The notes: generated by a model from the sequence alone, not told the origin. 64,000 nucleotides of DNA from CAZAPO01 sp044841755 (GCA_044841755.1 JAXOFM010000001.1:310001-374000); one strand, 5' to 3'. Shown: positions 25,158-34,331, counted from the first letter of the stretch. Translations and numbers: made by a program.

Positions 25158-26171
25158 ATGATTTTAGTTACTGGAGGAACAGGTTTAGTTGGCAGTCATT
25201 TACTCTATCAATTGACAAAGACAGAACCAAAAGTTAAAGCTCTTTTTAGAAATAAGGATAAAATAGCTTCTGTTAAGCATGTGTTTTCATACTATACTAA
25301 TAACGTTGAAGATCAGTTCGCTAAAATTAATTGGGTAGAAGGCGACATTACAGATATTCCAAGTTTAAATAACGCTTTTAAAAACGTTTCTAAAGTTTAT
25401 CATTGTGCTGCTTTTATTTCTTTTGATGTTAGAGATTATCATAAATTAAGACAAGTAAATATTGAAGGCACTGCAAATGTGGTGAACACATGTTTGGCTC
25501 ACAATGTAGATAAACTGTGCTATGTTAGCTCCATAGCTGCTACTGGAAAACCCGAAAACAATAGCCCAATAACAGAAAGTACTACTTGGAATCCTGAAGC
25601 TTCACATAGTGTTTACGCCATCACCAAATATGGAGGAGAAATGGAAGTCTGGAGAGGAACCCAAGAAGGTTTGAATGCTATAATTGTGAATCCTGGAGTT
25701 ATTATTGGTCCAGGTTATTGGAAAAGTGGCAGTGGTAGTTTAATCCGATTCGTTTATAAAGGTGTTAAAAGATATACTGAAGGTGTTGGTGGTTATGTTG
25801 ATATTTTTGATGTTGTAAACCCCATGATTAAGTTAATGGGAAGTAGCACTAATAATGAACGCTTTATTTTAGTATCAAAAAACATATCTTATAAAGAATT
25901 TTTCACCAAAATAGCTAACCACCTAGATGTAAATCCACCTTCAAAAAATACTTCAAAAACTTTATTAGCCGTTGCTTGGAGATTAGATTGGTTGAGAGCT
26001 CATTTTAGAGGAAAACGACGTCGCTTAACAAAGCATACTGCTAAGAGCTTAATTACTAAATCAATTTATTCTAACAAGAAAGTTATTGATACTTTAGATT
26101 ATTCATTTAAATCTATTGATGATTCAATTACTGAAGTGTGTCAACTTTTTTTAAAGGACGTAAAGGCTTAG
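25158..26171 (+). CDS. NAD(P)-dependent epimerase/dehydratase, extended SDR
   Basis: 337 residues. Nucleotide-binding TGGTGLVGSHL (residues 5-15), the VEGDITD segment, YHCAAFISF, SSIAATG and catalytic Tyr/Lys in YAITKYGGE. This is the extended short-chain dehydrogenase pattern, nearest in style to dihydroflavonol-4-reductase-like proteins of Bacteroidota. Substrate is unknown. Its last 44 bases overlap the convergent DUF4296 gene, so each gene's 3' end codes on both strands. Confidence 0.87.
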   Translation: MILVTGGTGLVGSHLLYQLTKTEPKVKALFRNKDKIASVKHVFSYYTNNVEDQFAKINWVEGDITDIPSLNNAFKNVSKVYHCAAFISFDVRDYHKLRQVNIEGTANVVNTCLAHNVDKLCYVSSIAATGKPENNSPITESTTWNPEASHSVYAITKYGGEMEVWRGTQEGLNAIIVNPGVIIGPGYWKSGSGSLIRFVYKGVKRYTEGVGGYVDIFDVVNPMIKLMGSSTNNERFILVSKNISYKEFFTKIANHLDVNPPSKNTSKTLLAVAWRLDWLRAHFRGKRRRLTKHTAKSLITKSIYSNKKVIDTLDYSFKSIDDSITEVCQLFLKDVKA

Positions 26172-26598
26172 AATTAGGCTTCGATATAGAGTCCATTTTT
26201 TTCTTTCTGTCAGATGCACTAGTTCTTTTTTTATCTCTTTCTTGCTTCGCTAGAGAGTCTTGAATAATTCTTTCATTGGAAAGTTTTATTCTAACCTCTT
26301 CATAAATTTCTTCATAAGTATCAATGTCATAAGAATAATACTCATTACTTAAAACAAACTGCATACTATCAATTTCATGCTTTTTGAAGATCAACTGTTC
26401 AGGAACAATTCCCTTGTCCTCAATAGTTCTTTTATGTGATCCCTTTGCGGCTGTAATTATAGCCATATCATAGAGCACTTGAACCATTTTATCTTTTTTA
26501 ATAAGATTGCTTGGTTTTTTAGGTCGCTCTATTTTGCTATCGTTACAAGCAAACATAAAAACTAAAGAAAGTATTATATAGCATCCTTTTTTTTTCAT
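26128..26598 (-). CDS. DUF4296 domain lipoprotein
   Basis: 156 residues. The lipobox is LVFMFAC (Cys18). The body contains KPSNLIKKDKMVQVLYDMAIITAAKG and a Tyr-rich HEIDSMQFVLSNEYYSYDIDTYEEIYE segment that match the Bacteroidota DUF4296 family. The C-terminal 45 residues are Lys/Arg/Ser-rich and poorly structured. Function is unknown. Its start overlaps the dihydroorotase stop by four bases, and DUF4296 genes commonly sit next to dihydroorotase and dolichol-phosphate-mannose-synthase-like genes in flavobacteria. Confidence 0.85.
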   Translation of the reverse strand: MKKKGCYIILSLVFMFACNDSKIERPKKPSNLIKKDKMVQVLYDMAIITAAKGSHKRTIEDKGIVPEQLIFKKHEIDSMQFVLSNEYYSYDIDTYEEIYEEVRIKLSNERIIQDSLAKQERDKKRTSASDRKKKMDSISKPNSKPLRPLKKVDTLQ

Positions 26599-27935
26599 CT
26601 ATCAAAAGTTAATCTTTTGGCCACTTTTTCTTCATTAATATTTCCATTATCATATACCAAACTTCCATTTACAAATGTATGTGTTACAGTTGATTTAAAA
26701 GTAGTTCCTTCAAAGGGTGACCAATCACATTTATACAGTATATTTTCTTTACCCACTGTCCATGATTGGTTTGGATTCACAATCACCAAATCGGCAAAAT
26801 AACCTTCTTTAATATACCCTCTCTTTTCAACGTCAAACAAAATTGCTGGATTATGACACATTTTTTCTACAAGCCTTTCAATGGTAATTTTACCATCATG
26901 ATATGCTTCCATTAAAGCAACCAAAGCATGTTGCACCAGAGGGCCACCAGAAGGCGCTTTAGTATAAACGTTACTTTTTTCATCTAAAGTATGTGGAGCA
27001 TGGTCTGTTGCGATTACATCTATTCTATCATCTAATAATGCTTCCCATAGTTGCTCCCTATCGTTTTGAGTTTTAACAGCAGGATTCCATTTAATATGTG
27101 TCCCTTTTTCATCATAATCCTTATCTGTAAACCATAAATGGTGTACACAAACTTCAGCAGTAATCTTCTTTTCTTTTAAAGGAATGTCATTTCTAAACAA
27201 ATCTGTTTCTTTCCCAGTTGATAAATGAAAAACATGCAAGCGCGCTCCTGTTTTCTTTGCCAGTTCTATTGCTTTAGACGAAGAAAGATAACACGCTTCT
27301 TCACTCCTAATTATTGGATGATACTTCACTGGAATATCATCTCCATATTTATCAACAAAATCTTGAGTATTCTTTCTAATTGTAGTTTCATCTTCACAAT
27401 GAACAGCTATTACTAAATCTGTACTAGAGAATATTTTCTCAAGTGTTTCCGGATTATCCACTAACATGTTTCCTGTAGAAGATCCGAGAAATAGCTTTAA
27501 AGCTGCAACCTTTGTTTTATCAAGCTTTAAAATCTCATCAAGATTGTCATTCGTACCACCAAACATAAAAGAAAAATTGGCATAAGAAGTTTTTGAAGCT
27601 ATATCAAACTTTTCTTCAAGTTTTTTAACAGTAGTTGTTTGAGGGTTGGTATTAGGCATCTCTATAAAAGAGGTAATCCCTCCAGCAATAGCAGCTCTCG
27701 ACTCAGTTTCAATGTCTGCCTTATGTGTTAATCCTGGCTCCCTAAAGTGTACCTGGTCATCAATAACTCCAGGGATCACAAAACTGTTTTGAGCATCAAT
27801 AATTTTAATATCTAAGTCAGCAATATCAATTTTAGTTCCTATAGTTTTTATATGTTCATTCTCTATAAGAATTTCACCATTAAAAACCTTTCCTTCATTA
27901 ACTATTCTTGCATTTTTAATTAGCTTCTTACTCAT
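26595..27935 (-). CDS. pyrC: Dihydroorotase with Gln in place of the first metal-binding His
   Basis: 446 residues, type I (pyrC/CAD-like) amidohydrolase of pyrimidine synthesis, closing carbamoyl-aspartate to dihydroorotate. Recognised by VIPGVIDDQVHFREPGL, ALKLFLGSSTGNM (carboxylated Lys), VHCEDE, HVFHLSTGKE, ATDHAPHT and GGPLVQHAL. The opening metal motif is normally D-x-H-V-H-F-R; here it is D-D-Q61-V-H63-F-R. The same Q-V-H form is, from memory, typical of Bacteroidota dihydroorotases, so the enzyme is probably active with an altered metal site. It lies in an operon with the upstream glycosyltransferase (one-base gap) and DUF4296. Confidence 0.92.
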   Translation of the reverse strand: MSKKLIKNARIVNEGKVFNGEILIENEHIKTIGTKIDIADLDIKIIDAQNSFVIPGVIDDQVHFREPGLTHKADIETESRAAIAGGITSFIEMPNTNPQTTTVKKLEEKFDIASKTSYANFSFMFGGTNDNLDEILKLDKTKVAALKLFLGSSTGNMLVDNPETLEKIFSSTDLVIAVHCEDETTIRKNTQDFVDKYGDDIPVKYHPIIRSEEACYLSSSKAIELAKKTGARLHVFHLSTGKETDLFRNDIPLKEKKITAEVCVHHLWFTDKDYDEKGTHIKWNPAVKTQNDREQLWEALLDDRIDVIATDHAPHTLDEKSNVYTKAPSGGPLVQHALVALMEAYHDGKITIERLVEKMCHNPAILFDVEKRGYIKEGYFADLVIVNPNQSWTVGKENILYKCDWSPFEGTTFKSTVTHTFVNGSLVYDNGNINEEKVAKRLTFDR

Positions 27936-27936
27936 A

Positions 27937-28665
27937 TTAGTTTTTTCTAAATAAACTTTTAAACCTCATTGATATTACACCAAAAATTGCTTCAGAAATA
28001 ATTCCTCCACTCATTTTTGATTTCCCTTTTGTTCTATCTGTAAATATAACGGGCACCTCAATAATCTTAAACTTATTAAGGTATGCTTTAAACTTCATTT
28101 CTATCTGGAAGGCATATCCAACAAACTTTATTTTATCGAGTTTGATACTTTCTAATACATGTCTTTTATAACAAATAAATCCTGCAGTGGTATCTGCTAT
28201 AGGCATTCGCGTTATAAGTTTTACATATTTTGATGCAAAGTAGGACAGTAATAAACGTTTCATATCCCAATTAACAACATTTACATTATTATCTATATAT
28301 CGCGAACCAATTGACATATCCGCTCCTTCATCAGCACATGCTTTGTACAAACGAATTAAATCTTTTGGATTATGTGAAAAGTCGGCATCCATTTCAAAAA
28401 TATAGTTGTACGCTCTTGCAAGACACCATTTAAAACCATGAATATAAGCAGTTCCTAGGCCTGACTTCCCTTCTCTTACTTCCAAAAAAAGTCTTCCACT
28501 GAACTCTTTTTGTAATTCCTTTACTTTTAATGCAGTTAAATCTGGTGAGTTGTCATCAACAACCAAAACATGAAACTCCTTATCTAAACTAAAAGTAGTT
28601 CTAAGAATATTTTCTATGTTTTCAATTTCATTATAGGTTGGTATGATAACTATGGCATCACTCAT
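27937..28665 (-). CDS. Polyprenol-phosphate mannosyltransferase-like GT2 enzyme
   Basis: 242 residues from the ATG at 28663-28665; two upstream TTG codons are less likely starts. The GT2 fold shows IVIIPTYNEIENIE, VLVVDDNSPDLTA, GLGTAYIHGFKW, and the metal-binding FEMDADFSHNP. This is the soluble dolichol-phosphate mannose synthase (DPM1) type, which transfers mannose from GDP-mannose to a lipid carrier. It lacks C-terminal membrane helices. It is first in the reverse operon with pyrC and the DUF4296 lipoprotein, a conserved flavobacterial arrangement. Confidence 0.88.
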   Translation of the reverse strand: MSDAIVIIPTYNEIENIENILRTTFSLDKEFHVLVVDDNSPDLTALKVKELQKEFSGRLFLEVREGKSGLGTAYIHGFKWCLARAYNYIFEMDADFSHNPKDLIRLYKACADEGADMSIGSRYIDNNVNVVNWDMKRLLLSYFASKYVKLITRMPIADTTAGFICYKRHVLESIKLDKIKFVGYAFQIEMKFKAYLNKFKIIEVPVIFTDRTKGKSKMSGGIISEAIFGVISMRFKSLFRKN

Positions 28666-28741
28666 CAACAAAAGAATTTTAGCAAAAGTAAGTTTTTTGC
28701 TTCATTAATTTTATAGAAATATTCTTCATAATTTAGCATTT

Positions 28742-29383
28742 ATGCTACGTGAGATAATAACGAACGAATGGTACACTATTTTAATTATTATAAGCCTCTG
28801 CATTTTAGCTTTTGCAAAGTACGCTTATGCAAATAGATTTAGTGATTTTTTGTCATTAGTTGGCAACTCAAAGTACCTAAAAATATATGCGCGTGAACAA
28901 AAATTTATTGATCAGTTTGATTCTCTCTTATTTATCAATATGGTAATCTCGTTGTCTATTTTCACTTTTTTGAGCTATAGAACTTTAGTTACTCCTCTAG
29001 ATTTTGAAATTACCACGTTTTTGAAATTATTAGTTGGTGTTGGTGCATTAATTTTAATTAAGATTCTTTTAGAACGCTTAATTGGAAGTCTTTTTGAAAT
29101 TGACCAACTCATAGACGCTTATTTATTTCAAAAAACCAACTACAAAAACTTTATTGGTCTAGTGCTGTTACCAATTAATGTTCTGCTTATTTATTCATTT
29201 AATCCTGAACCAATTGTTTTTTATGTGGTTTTCAGCTTAATATTTATCATTATTTCTATTGGATTTATTACATCTTTAAAAACTCATCAAAAAACTATAA
29301 TCGGTAACATTTTCTATTTTATTTTGTATCTTTGCGCACTCGAAATTGCACCGTATGTAATTTTGTACAAACTATTTATTTAA
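28742..29383 (+). CDS. DUF4271 membrane protein
   Basis: 213 residues, with about six hydrophobic segments (12-30, 57-80, 92-112, 133-152, 158-178, 190-210) and the motif Y-A-R-E-Q-K-F after the first helix. It matches the flavobacterial DUF4271 family, of unknown function, usually found directly upstream of uroporphyrinogen-III synthase as it is here. A promoter-like TATCTTTG lies inside its 3' end. Confidence 0.8.
   Translation: MLREIITNEWYTILIIISLCILAFAKYAYANRFSDFLSLVGNSKYLKIYAREQKFIDQFDSLLFINMVISLSIFTFLSYRTLVTPLDFEITTFLKLLVGVGALILIKILLERLIGSLFEIDQLIDAYLFQKTNYKNFIGLVLLPINVLLIYSFNPEPIVFYVVFSLIFIIISIGFITSLKTHQKTIIGNIFYFILYLCALEIAPYVILYKLFI
29327..29334 (+). promoter_or_regulatory. Possible internal promoter for hemD
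   Basis: TATCTTTG, the -7 consensus, occurs within the end of the DUF4271 gene, 81 bases before the hemD ATG. No -33 box was recognised. Confidence 0.35.
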
Positions 29384-29415
29384 TAGTTACATAGAGTAAA
29401 AAGACCAGTCGACCT

Positions 29416-30162
29416 ATGAAAGTGAAAACAATTTTGGTTTCTCAGCCAGAACCTAAAGTAGAGAATTCTCCTTATTTCGACCTACAGGAAAAACAAAAAG
29501 TAAAAATTGATTTCAGACCTTTTATTCATGTAGAAGGTGTTGAAGCTAAGGAGATTAGACATCAAAAAATTGATCTAAACAATTACACAGCTATTATTTT
29601 AACAAGTAGAAACGCTGTTGATCATTTTTTTAGAATTGCAGAAGAAATGCGATTTAAAGTGCCTGACACAATGAAGTACTTCTGTCAGTCTGAAGCTGTT
29701 GCATATTATCTTCAAAAATATGTAGTATACAGAAAGAGAAAGATCTATGTAGGTAAACGTACTTTTAATGATTTGTCGCCTCTAATTAAAAAATATAAGG
29801 ACGAAAAGTTTTTACTTCCAACTACTGATAAAGTTAAACCTTCAGTTCCTCAACTATTAAATGAATTGGGTGTTAATTGGAAACAGGCAACATTTTACAA
29901 AACAGTAATTAGTGATCTTTCTGATCTTGCGGATGTATATTATGATGTTTTAGTATTCTTTAGTCCTTCAGGAATTGAATCGTTATTCCATAATTTCCCT
30001 GACTTTAAGCAAAACAATACTAGGATAGCTGTATTTGGGAACACCACCATTAAAGCAGTGAAAGATAAAGGATTAAGAGTTGACATTTCTGCTCCAACCC
30101 CTGAAACTCCTTCAATGACAATGGCTTTAGAAAAGTACATTGAACAGGTAAACAAAAAATAA
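29416..30162 (+). CDS. hemD: Uroporphyrinogen-III synthase
   Basis: 248 residues. HemD proteins are poorly conserved, but the bilobed pattern is clear: VKTILVSQPEPKVENSP at the N-terminus, the IILTSRNAVDHFF segment, and VLVFFSPSGIESLFHNF, then RIAVFGNTTIKAVKDKGLRV and a terminal P-x-P-E-T-P-S-M-T-M-A helix. The enzyme closes hydroxymethylbilane to uroporphyrinogen III in heme synthesis. A strong bidirectional terminator follows. Confidence 0.9.
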   Translation: MKVKTILVSQPEPKVENSPYFDLQEKQKVKIDFRPFIHVEGVEAKEIRHQKIDLNNYTAIILTSRNAVDHFFRIAEEMRFKVPDTMKYFCQSEAVAYYLQKYVVYRKRKIYVGKRTFNDLSPLIKKYKDEKFLLPTTDKVKPSVPQLLNELGVNWKQATFYKTVISDLSDLADVYYDVLVFFSPSGIESLFHNFPDFKQNNTRIAVFGNTTIKAVKDKGLRVDISAPTPETPSMTMALEKYIEQVNKK

Positions 30163-30180
30163 ATTGAATTTAGATATAGA

Positions 30181-30209
30181 AAAGGCGCGATTTCCATCGC
30201 GCCTTTTTT
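30181..30209. terminator. Bidirectional terminator between hemD and pckA
   Basis: AAAGGCGCGAT (30181-30191) pairs with ATCGCGCCTTT (30196-30206) with a TTCC loop and T tract to 30209 on the + strand. The reverse strand gives a four-T tail for pckA. Confidence 0.9.
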
Positions 30210-30229
30210 ATTCATGATATTCCTTACTT

Positions 30230-31846
30230 TTAAAAAGCATATCTCTGTGGCCCGCCACGTCTAATTTCTTCGTTTGCAATTTCTTCGAACTTCTTGAAAT
30301 TTTCTCTAAAGGCATTCGATAGTTTAAATGCTGTAGTATAATACGCTTCATCATCATTCCATGTTGCTCTTGGACTTAAAACTTCCGTTGGAACTCCAGG
30401 GCAAGTTCTAGGTTGAGCCACACCAAATACTGAATGAATATGATAATCATCATAATTATATAATCCTAAATCGCCATTAAGAACAGCATTGATCATGGCT
30501 CTAGTATACTTTAATTTAATACGAGACCCAACTCCATATGGTCCACCGCTCCAACCAGTATTCACCAACCATACATTTACTCCTGCTTCCTTCATTTTCT
30601 TACTTAACATTTCAGCATATTTCGCTGGATGCAATGGCATAAATGGTGCTCCAAAACATGCAGAAAAACTCGGTACAGGCTCTGTGATTCCAGCTTCAGT
30701 TCCTGCTACCTTAGCAGTATAACCTGAAATGAAATGGTAAGCAGCTTGAGCTGGTGTTAGTTTTGAAATTGGAGGCAACACTCCAAAAGCATCACATGTT
30801 AAGAAGAAAATATTTTTTGGGTTTCTGCCAATTGAGGGAGTTTGAATATTTTCAATATGATATAAAGGATAACTAACTCTAGTATTTTGAGTAATGGTAG
30901 TATCTTCAAAATCTACAATACCAATGTCATCCATAATCACATTTTCAAGGATAGCTCCCTTCTTAATGGCTCTAAAAATATCTGGTTCTTTTTCTTCAGT
31001 AAGATCTATAACCTTGGCATAACAACCACCCTCAAAATTGAAGACAGTATTTTCATTAGTCCATCCATGTTCGTCATCGCCAATTAGTTTTCTGTTAGGA
31101 TCAGCTGACAAGGTGGTTTTCCCAGTCCCAGATAAACCAAAGAAAATTGCCGTATCATCATCTTTACCAACATTGGCACTACAGTGCATTGGTAAGGTAT
31201 TCTTAAACACAGGAAGAATGAAGTTTAAAGCTGAAAATATTCCCTTTTTGATCTCTCCTGTATAACCAGTTCCTCCTACAATCGCTCTTTTTCTTGTAAA
31301 ATCCAGAATAGCAAAGTTATGTTGTCTTGTTCCATCAATTTCTGGATCTGCCATAAATCCAGGAGCATTAATCACTGTCCATTCAGGTTCAAAGGATTCC
31401 AGCTCCTTTTCATTAGGGCGAATAAACATATTATAGACAAACAAATTACTCCAAGGGTATTCATTTATTACCCTAATATTGGTTTTATAATTATCATCTG
31501 CACATGCATAGCTATCTCTTACAAACACTTCCTTTTCACTTAGGTAGTCTGTAATCTTGTTATACAAGCTTTCAAACTTGTCACTATCAAAAGGAATATT
31601 AATATCTCCCCACCAAATTCTGTCTTTCGTTATATCGTCTTTAACAATAAAACGATCCATTGGAGAACGTCCAGTAAATTCACCTGTATTGATAGCCAGC
31701 GCTCCTGAAGAAGCTTCAACACCTAACCCTTTTTCAATAGTAATTTGATGAAGCTGATCTGGCGATAATTGGTAATTAATCTTAGCATTTTTGATTCCGT
31801 ATTTTTCTAACGCAATCGTTTTCGTAAATTGGGTGTTAGACACCAT
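30230..31846 (-). CDS. pckA: Phosphoenolpyruvate carboxykinase (ATP)
   Basis: 538 residues, normal for the ATP-dependent enzyme of gluconeogenesis (oxaloacetate + ATP to PEP). Diagnostic blocks are TGRSPMDRFIVKD, the P-loop FFGLSGTGKTTLSADPNR, LIGDDEHGWTNE, the metal-binding EGGCYAK, and VWLVNTGWSGGPYG. It is monocistronic. A TATTTTTG promoter box lies at 31870-31877. Confidence 0.97.
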   Translation of the reverse strand: MVSNTQFTKTIALEKYGIKNAKINYQLSPDQLHQITIEKGLGVEASSGALAINTGEFTGRSPMDRFIVKDDITKDRIWWGDINIPFDSDKFESLYNKITDYLSEKEVFVRDSYACADDNYKTNIRVINEYPWSNLFVYNMFIRPNEKELESFEPEWTVINAPGFMADPEIDGTRQHNFAILDFTRKRAIVGGTGYTGEIKKGIFSALNFILPVFKNTLPMHCSANVGKDDDTAIFFGLSGTGKTTLSADPNRKLIGDDEHGWTNENTVFNFEGGCYAKVIDLTEEKEPDIFRAIKKGAILENVIMDDIGIVDFEDTTITQNTRVSYPLYHIENIQTPSIGRNPKNIFFLTCDAFGVLPPISKLTPAQAAYHFISGYTAKVAGTEAGITEPVPSFSACFGAPFMPLHPAKYAEMLSKKMKEAGVNVWLVNTGWSGGPYGVGSRIKLKYTRAMINAVLNGDLGLYNYDDYHIHSVFGVAQPRTCPGVPTEVLSPRATWNDDEAYYTTAFKLSNAFRENFKKFEEIANEEIRRGGPQRYAF

Positions 31847-31869
31847 AGTTTTTTTGTTTTAGATGGGTA

Positions 31870-31877
31870 CAAAAATA
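31870..31877 (-). promoter_or_regulatory. -7 promoter element for pckA
   Basis: TATTTTTG on the reverse strand, 23 bases before the pckA ATG. Confidence 0.5.
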
Positions 31878-31912
31878 TAAATTTCTATATAAAGCTAACT
31901 TCTAAAGCTTCT

Positions 31913-32302
31913 TTATTCGCTCTTAATCTTTAAAAATTTGAAAAGAAGTATTCCCCAAGTTATAATGAATAAAAGACCTCCTAGTGGAGTTACAAACCCA
32001 ATGGTTTTAAAGTCAAATGAGGTTAGATCATTAGTTGCTAAAACATAAATAGAACCAGAGAACAAAATAATTCCAAATACTGTTATCCAAAGTATTGTTT
32101 TTTTGGTCTTTTCATCAATCATATTAATACACCCAACAATAAGTAGTAAAAAAGCATGGTACATTTGATAACGCACTCCTGTTTCAAAAGTTTCAATTTG
32201 ATCTGGTGTAATAAGTTTTTCTAAACCGTGAGCAGCAAAAGCACCTAGTACTACAGCTAAACCTCCAAATAATGTTCCTGCAATTAATAAATATTTGTTC
32301 AT
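31913..32302 (-). CDS. DUF423 membrane protein
   Basis: 129 residues from the ATG at 32300-32302; ten more codons are open upstream but begin the protein unnaturally. The family signature GGLAVVLGAFAAHGLEKLI is followed by YQMYHAFLLLIVG and three further hydrophobic segments, giving the four-helix DUF423 (YgdD/YwdK) pattern. Function is not established; it is a small inner-membrane protein found across bacteria. Confidence 0.88.
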   Translation of the reverse strand: MNKYLLIAGTLFGGLAVVLGAFAAHGLEKLITPDQIETFETGVRYQMYHAFLLLIVGCINMIDEKTKKTILWITVFGIILFSGSIYVLATNDLTSFDFKTIGFVTPLGGLLFIITWGILLFKFLKIKSE

Positions 32303-32390
32303 AACTAATTTTAGATTAATAATTTTTATCACGGTTTCATTTATTAATTTCGTGACAAACTAATTGCAAAAATACTCATCTCACCTAACT

Positions 32391-33755
32391 ATGCGAAAGA
32401 TATTGATTATTGGTGCCGGAAAATCCTCGTCTTATCTAATTAAATATTTTTTAGATAAATCTGAATCAGAAAATTTACATATTACCATTGGCGATATTTC
32501 TTCAAAAAATGCCAAGAAACTTGTTGGAGATCATCCCAATGCTATTGCTATTTCATTGGATGTTTTTGATAAACAATCACGATCTGATGCTATTAAAAAT
32601 TCTGATATTGTTGTTTCTATGCTTCCAGCAAGATTTCATATTGAAGTTGCTAAAGACTGTATCAAGTTTGGCAAAAATATGGTTACTGCTTCATACATAA
32701 GTAAGGAAATGCAGGCGCTAGACGCTTCAGTTAAAAACAAAGGACTCATTTTTATGAATGAGATAGGAGTCGACCCTGGAATAGATCACATGAGTGCTAT
32801 GCAAGTGATAGACCGTATTCGTGATAGAGGTGGAGAAATTGTCCTTTTTGAATCTTTCACAGGAGGGTTAGTTGCTCCCGAAAGTGATGATAATTTGTGG
32901 AATTACAAGTTCACCTGGAACCCCAGAAACGTAGTAGTAGCGGGTCAAGGTGGAGCTGCAAAATTTTTACAAGAAGGCACTTATAAATATATTCCCTACC
33001 ATAGACTTTTTAGACGTACCGAATTTCTAGAAATTGAAGGTTATGGTCGTTTTGAAGGATATGCCAATCGTGACTCTTTAAAATACCAAAAGGAGTACTG
33101 CATGGAGAACATCAAAACTTTATATCGTGGCACAATGCGTCGTGTTGGTTTTAGTCGTGCATGGCAGATGTTTGTTCTTTTAGGAATGACTGATGACAGT
33201 TATACAATTGATGACAGTGAGAATATGAGCTATCGCGATTTTATAAATGCGTTCTTACCATATAGCCCAACCGATTCTGTTGAGTTAAAATTTAGGCATC
33301 AATTAAAGATAGATCAAGATGATATTGTTTGGGACAAACTCGAAGAATTAGACATCTTTAGTAGTACTAAAATGGTTGAGCTAAAAAAAGCTACTCCTGC
33401 TCAAATTCTTCAAAAGATATTAATGGACAGTTGGACATTGAAAGAAGATGACAAAGACATGATTGTGATGTACCATAAAATAGGTTACGAGTTAAATGGT
33501 AAAAAAGAACAAATTGATGCCACAATGGTTGTTCTTGGTGAAGATCAAACATATACTGCTATGGCTAAAACTGTTGGCCTTCCAGTAGCTATTGCTACTC
33601 TCGATATCTTAAATGAAAAGATTATAACTCCTGGAGTTCAGATACCGATTTCCAAGGAAGTTTATGATCCTATTCTGGAAGAGTTAAAAGACTACGGAAT
33701 TGAATTCAAGGAGAAAAAAGTACCTTATTTAGGTTATAATCCGTTGAACGTTTAA
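32391..33755 (+). CDS. Saccharopine dehydrogenase family protein (LYS9-like)
   Basis: 454 residues from the ATG at 32391; nine extra upstream codons start at TTG and are unlikely. The Rossmann motif is ILIIGAGKSSSYLIKYFL, then VVSMLPARFHIEVAKDCI, NEIGVDPGIDHMSAMQVID and the ESFTGGLVAPESDDNLWNYKFTW region, all characteristic of the saccharopine reductase family that interconverts saccharopine with aminoadipate semialdehyde and glutamate. Lysine degradation is the likely pathway here, with glutaryl-CoA dehydrogenase at 10.7 kb. An Lrp-type regulator follows 58 bases downstream. Confidence 0.88.
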   Translation: MRKILIIGAGKSSSYLIKYFLDKSESENLHITIGDISSKNAKKLVGDHPNAIAISLDVFDKQSRSDAIKNSDIVVSMLPARFHIEVAKDCIKFGKNMVTASYISKEMQALDASVKNKGLIFMNEIGVDPGIDHMSAMQVIDRIRDRGGEIVLFESFTGGLVAPESDDNLWNYKFTWNPRNVVVAGQGGAAKFLQEGTYKYIPYHRLFRRTEFLEIEGYGRFEGYANRDSLKYQKEYCMENIKTLYRGTMRRVGFSRAWQMFVLLGMTDDSYTIDDSENMSYRDFINAFLPYSPTDSVELKFRHQLKIDQDDIVWDKLEELDIFSSTKMVELKKATPAQILQKILMDSWTLKEDDKDMIVMYHKIGYELNGKKEQIDATMVVLGEDQTYTAMAKTVGLPVAIATLDILNEKIITPGVQIPISKEVYDPILEELKDYGIEFKEKKVPYLGYNPLNV

Positions 33756-33813
33756 ACTAATTATCTAAAACAGTTTTAGTATTTTTATCTTTCATTACGA
33801 AACATATCTCTAA

Positions 33814-34284
33814 ATGAAAATTACAAATCAAAAGTTATATATAGATGGTATCGATAAAAAGATACTTCGTGCTTTGATGGAAGATGCACGTACTCCTGTT
33901 TTAGAAATAGCTAGACAAGTTGGAATTTCTGGAGCTGCCATTCATCAACGACTAAGAAAACTTGAGAAGTCTGGTTTATTAGCAGGTTCAAAGTTTGTTA
34001 TTAATCCAAAAGTTTTAGGTTATACTACTATGGCTTTTGTTGGGATTTTTCTTGATAAAGCCATGAATAACCCTGATGCTGTGAAGCAACTAAAAAAAAT
34101 TCCTGAGGTATTGGAATGCCATTATACAACTGGAAACTGGAGTATCTTAATAAAAGTGCTTTGTAAGGATAATGAACACTTAATGCATGTACTTAATAAG
34201 GATATCCAATCGATTACTGGAGTATCTAGAACTGAAACATTTATATCACTAGATCAGCAAATTGATAGACAGATAAACATATAA
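33814..34284 (+). CDS. Lrp/AsnC-family transcriptional regulator
   Basis: 156 residues. The N-terminal winged helix-turn-helix reads IDGIDKKILRALMEDARTPVLEIARQVGISGAAIHQRLRKLEKSGLL, and the C-terminal RAM domain carries the small-molecule fold around GYTTMAFVGIFLDKA and ECHYTTGNWSILIKV. Lrp-type proteins respond to amino acids. Next to a saccharopine dehydrogenase, control of lysine metabolism is a reasonable inference. A hairpin terminator follows directly. Confidence 0.93.
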   Translation: MKITNQKLYIDGIDKKILRALMEDARTPVLEIARQVGISGAAIHQRLRKLEKSGLLAGSKFVINPKVLGYTTMAFVGIFLDKAMNNPDAVKQLKKIPEVLECHYTTGNWSILIKVLCKDNEHLMHVLNKDIQSITGVSRTETFISLDQQIDRQINI

Positions 34285-34286
34285 AA

Positions 34287-34310
34287 AAAGTCTCCTACTA
34301 TGGAGGCTTT
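34287..34310 (+). terminator. Hairpin terminator after the Lrp gene
   Basis: AAAGTCTCC (34287-34295) pairs with GGAGGCTTT (34302-34310), including one T-G wobble; the T tail is short and interrupted. Confidence 0.6.
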
Positions 34311-34331
34311 CAATTTTATTCTCTAAAGTAT

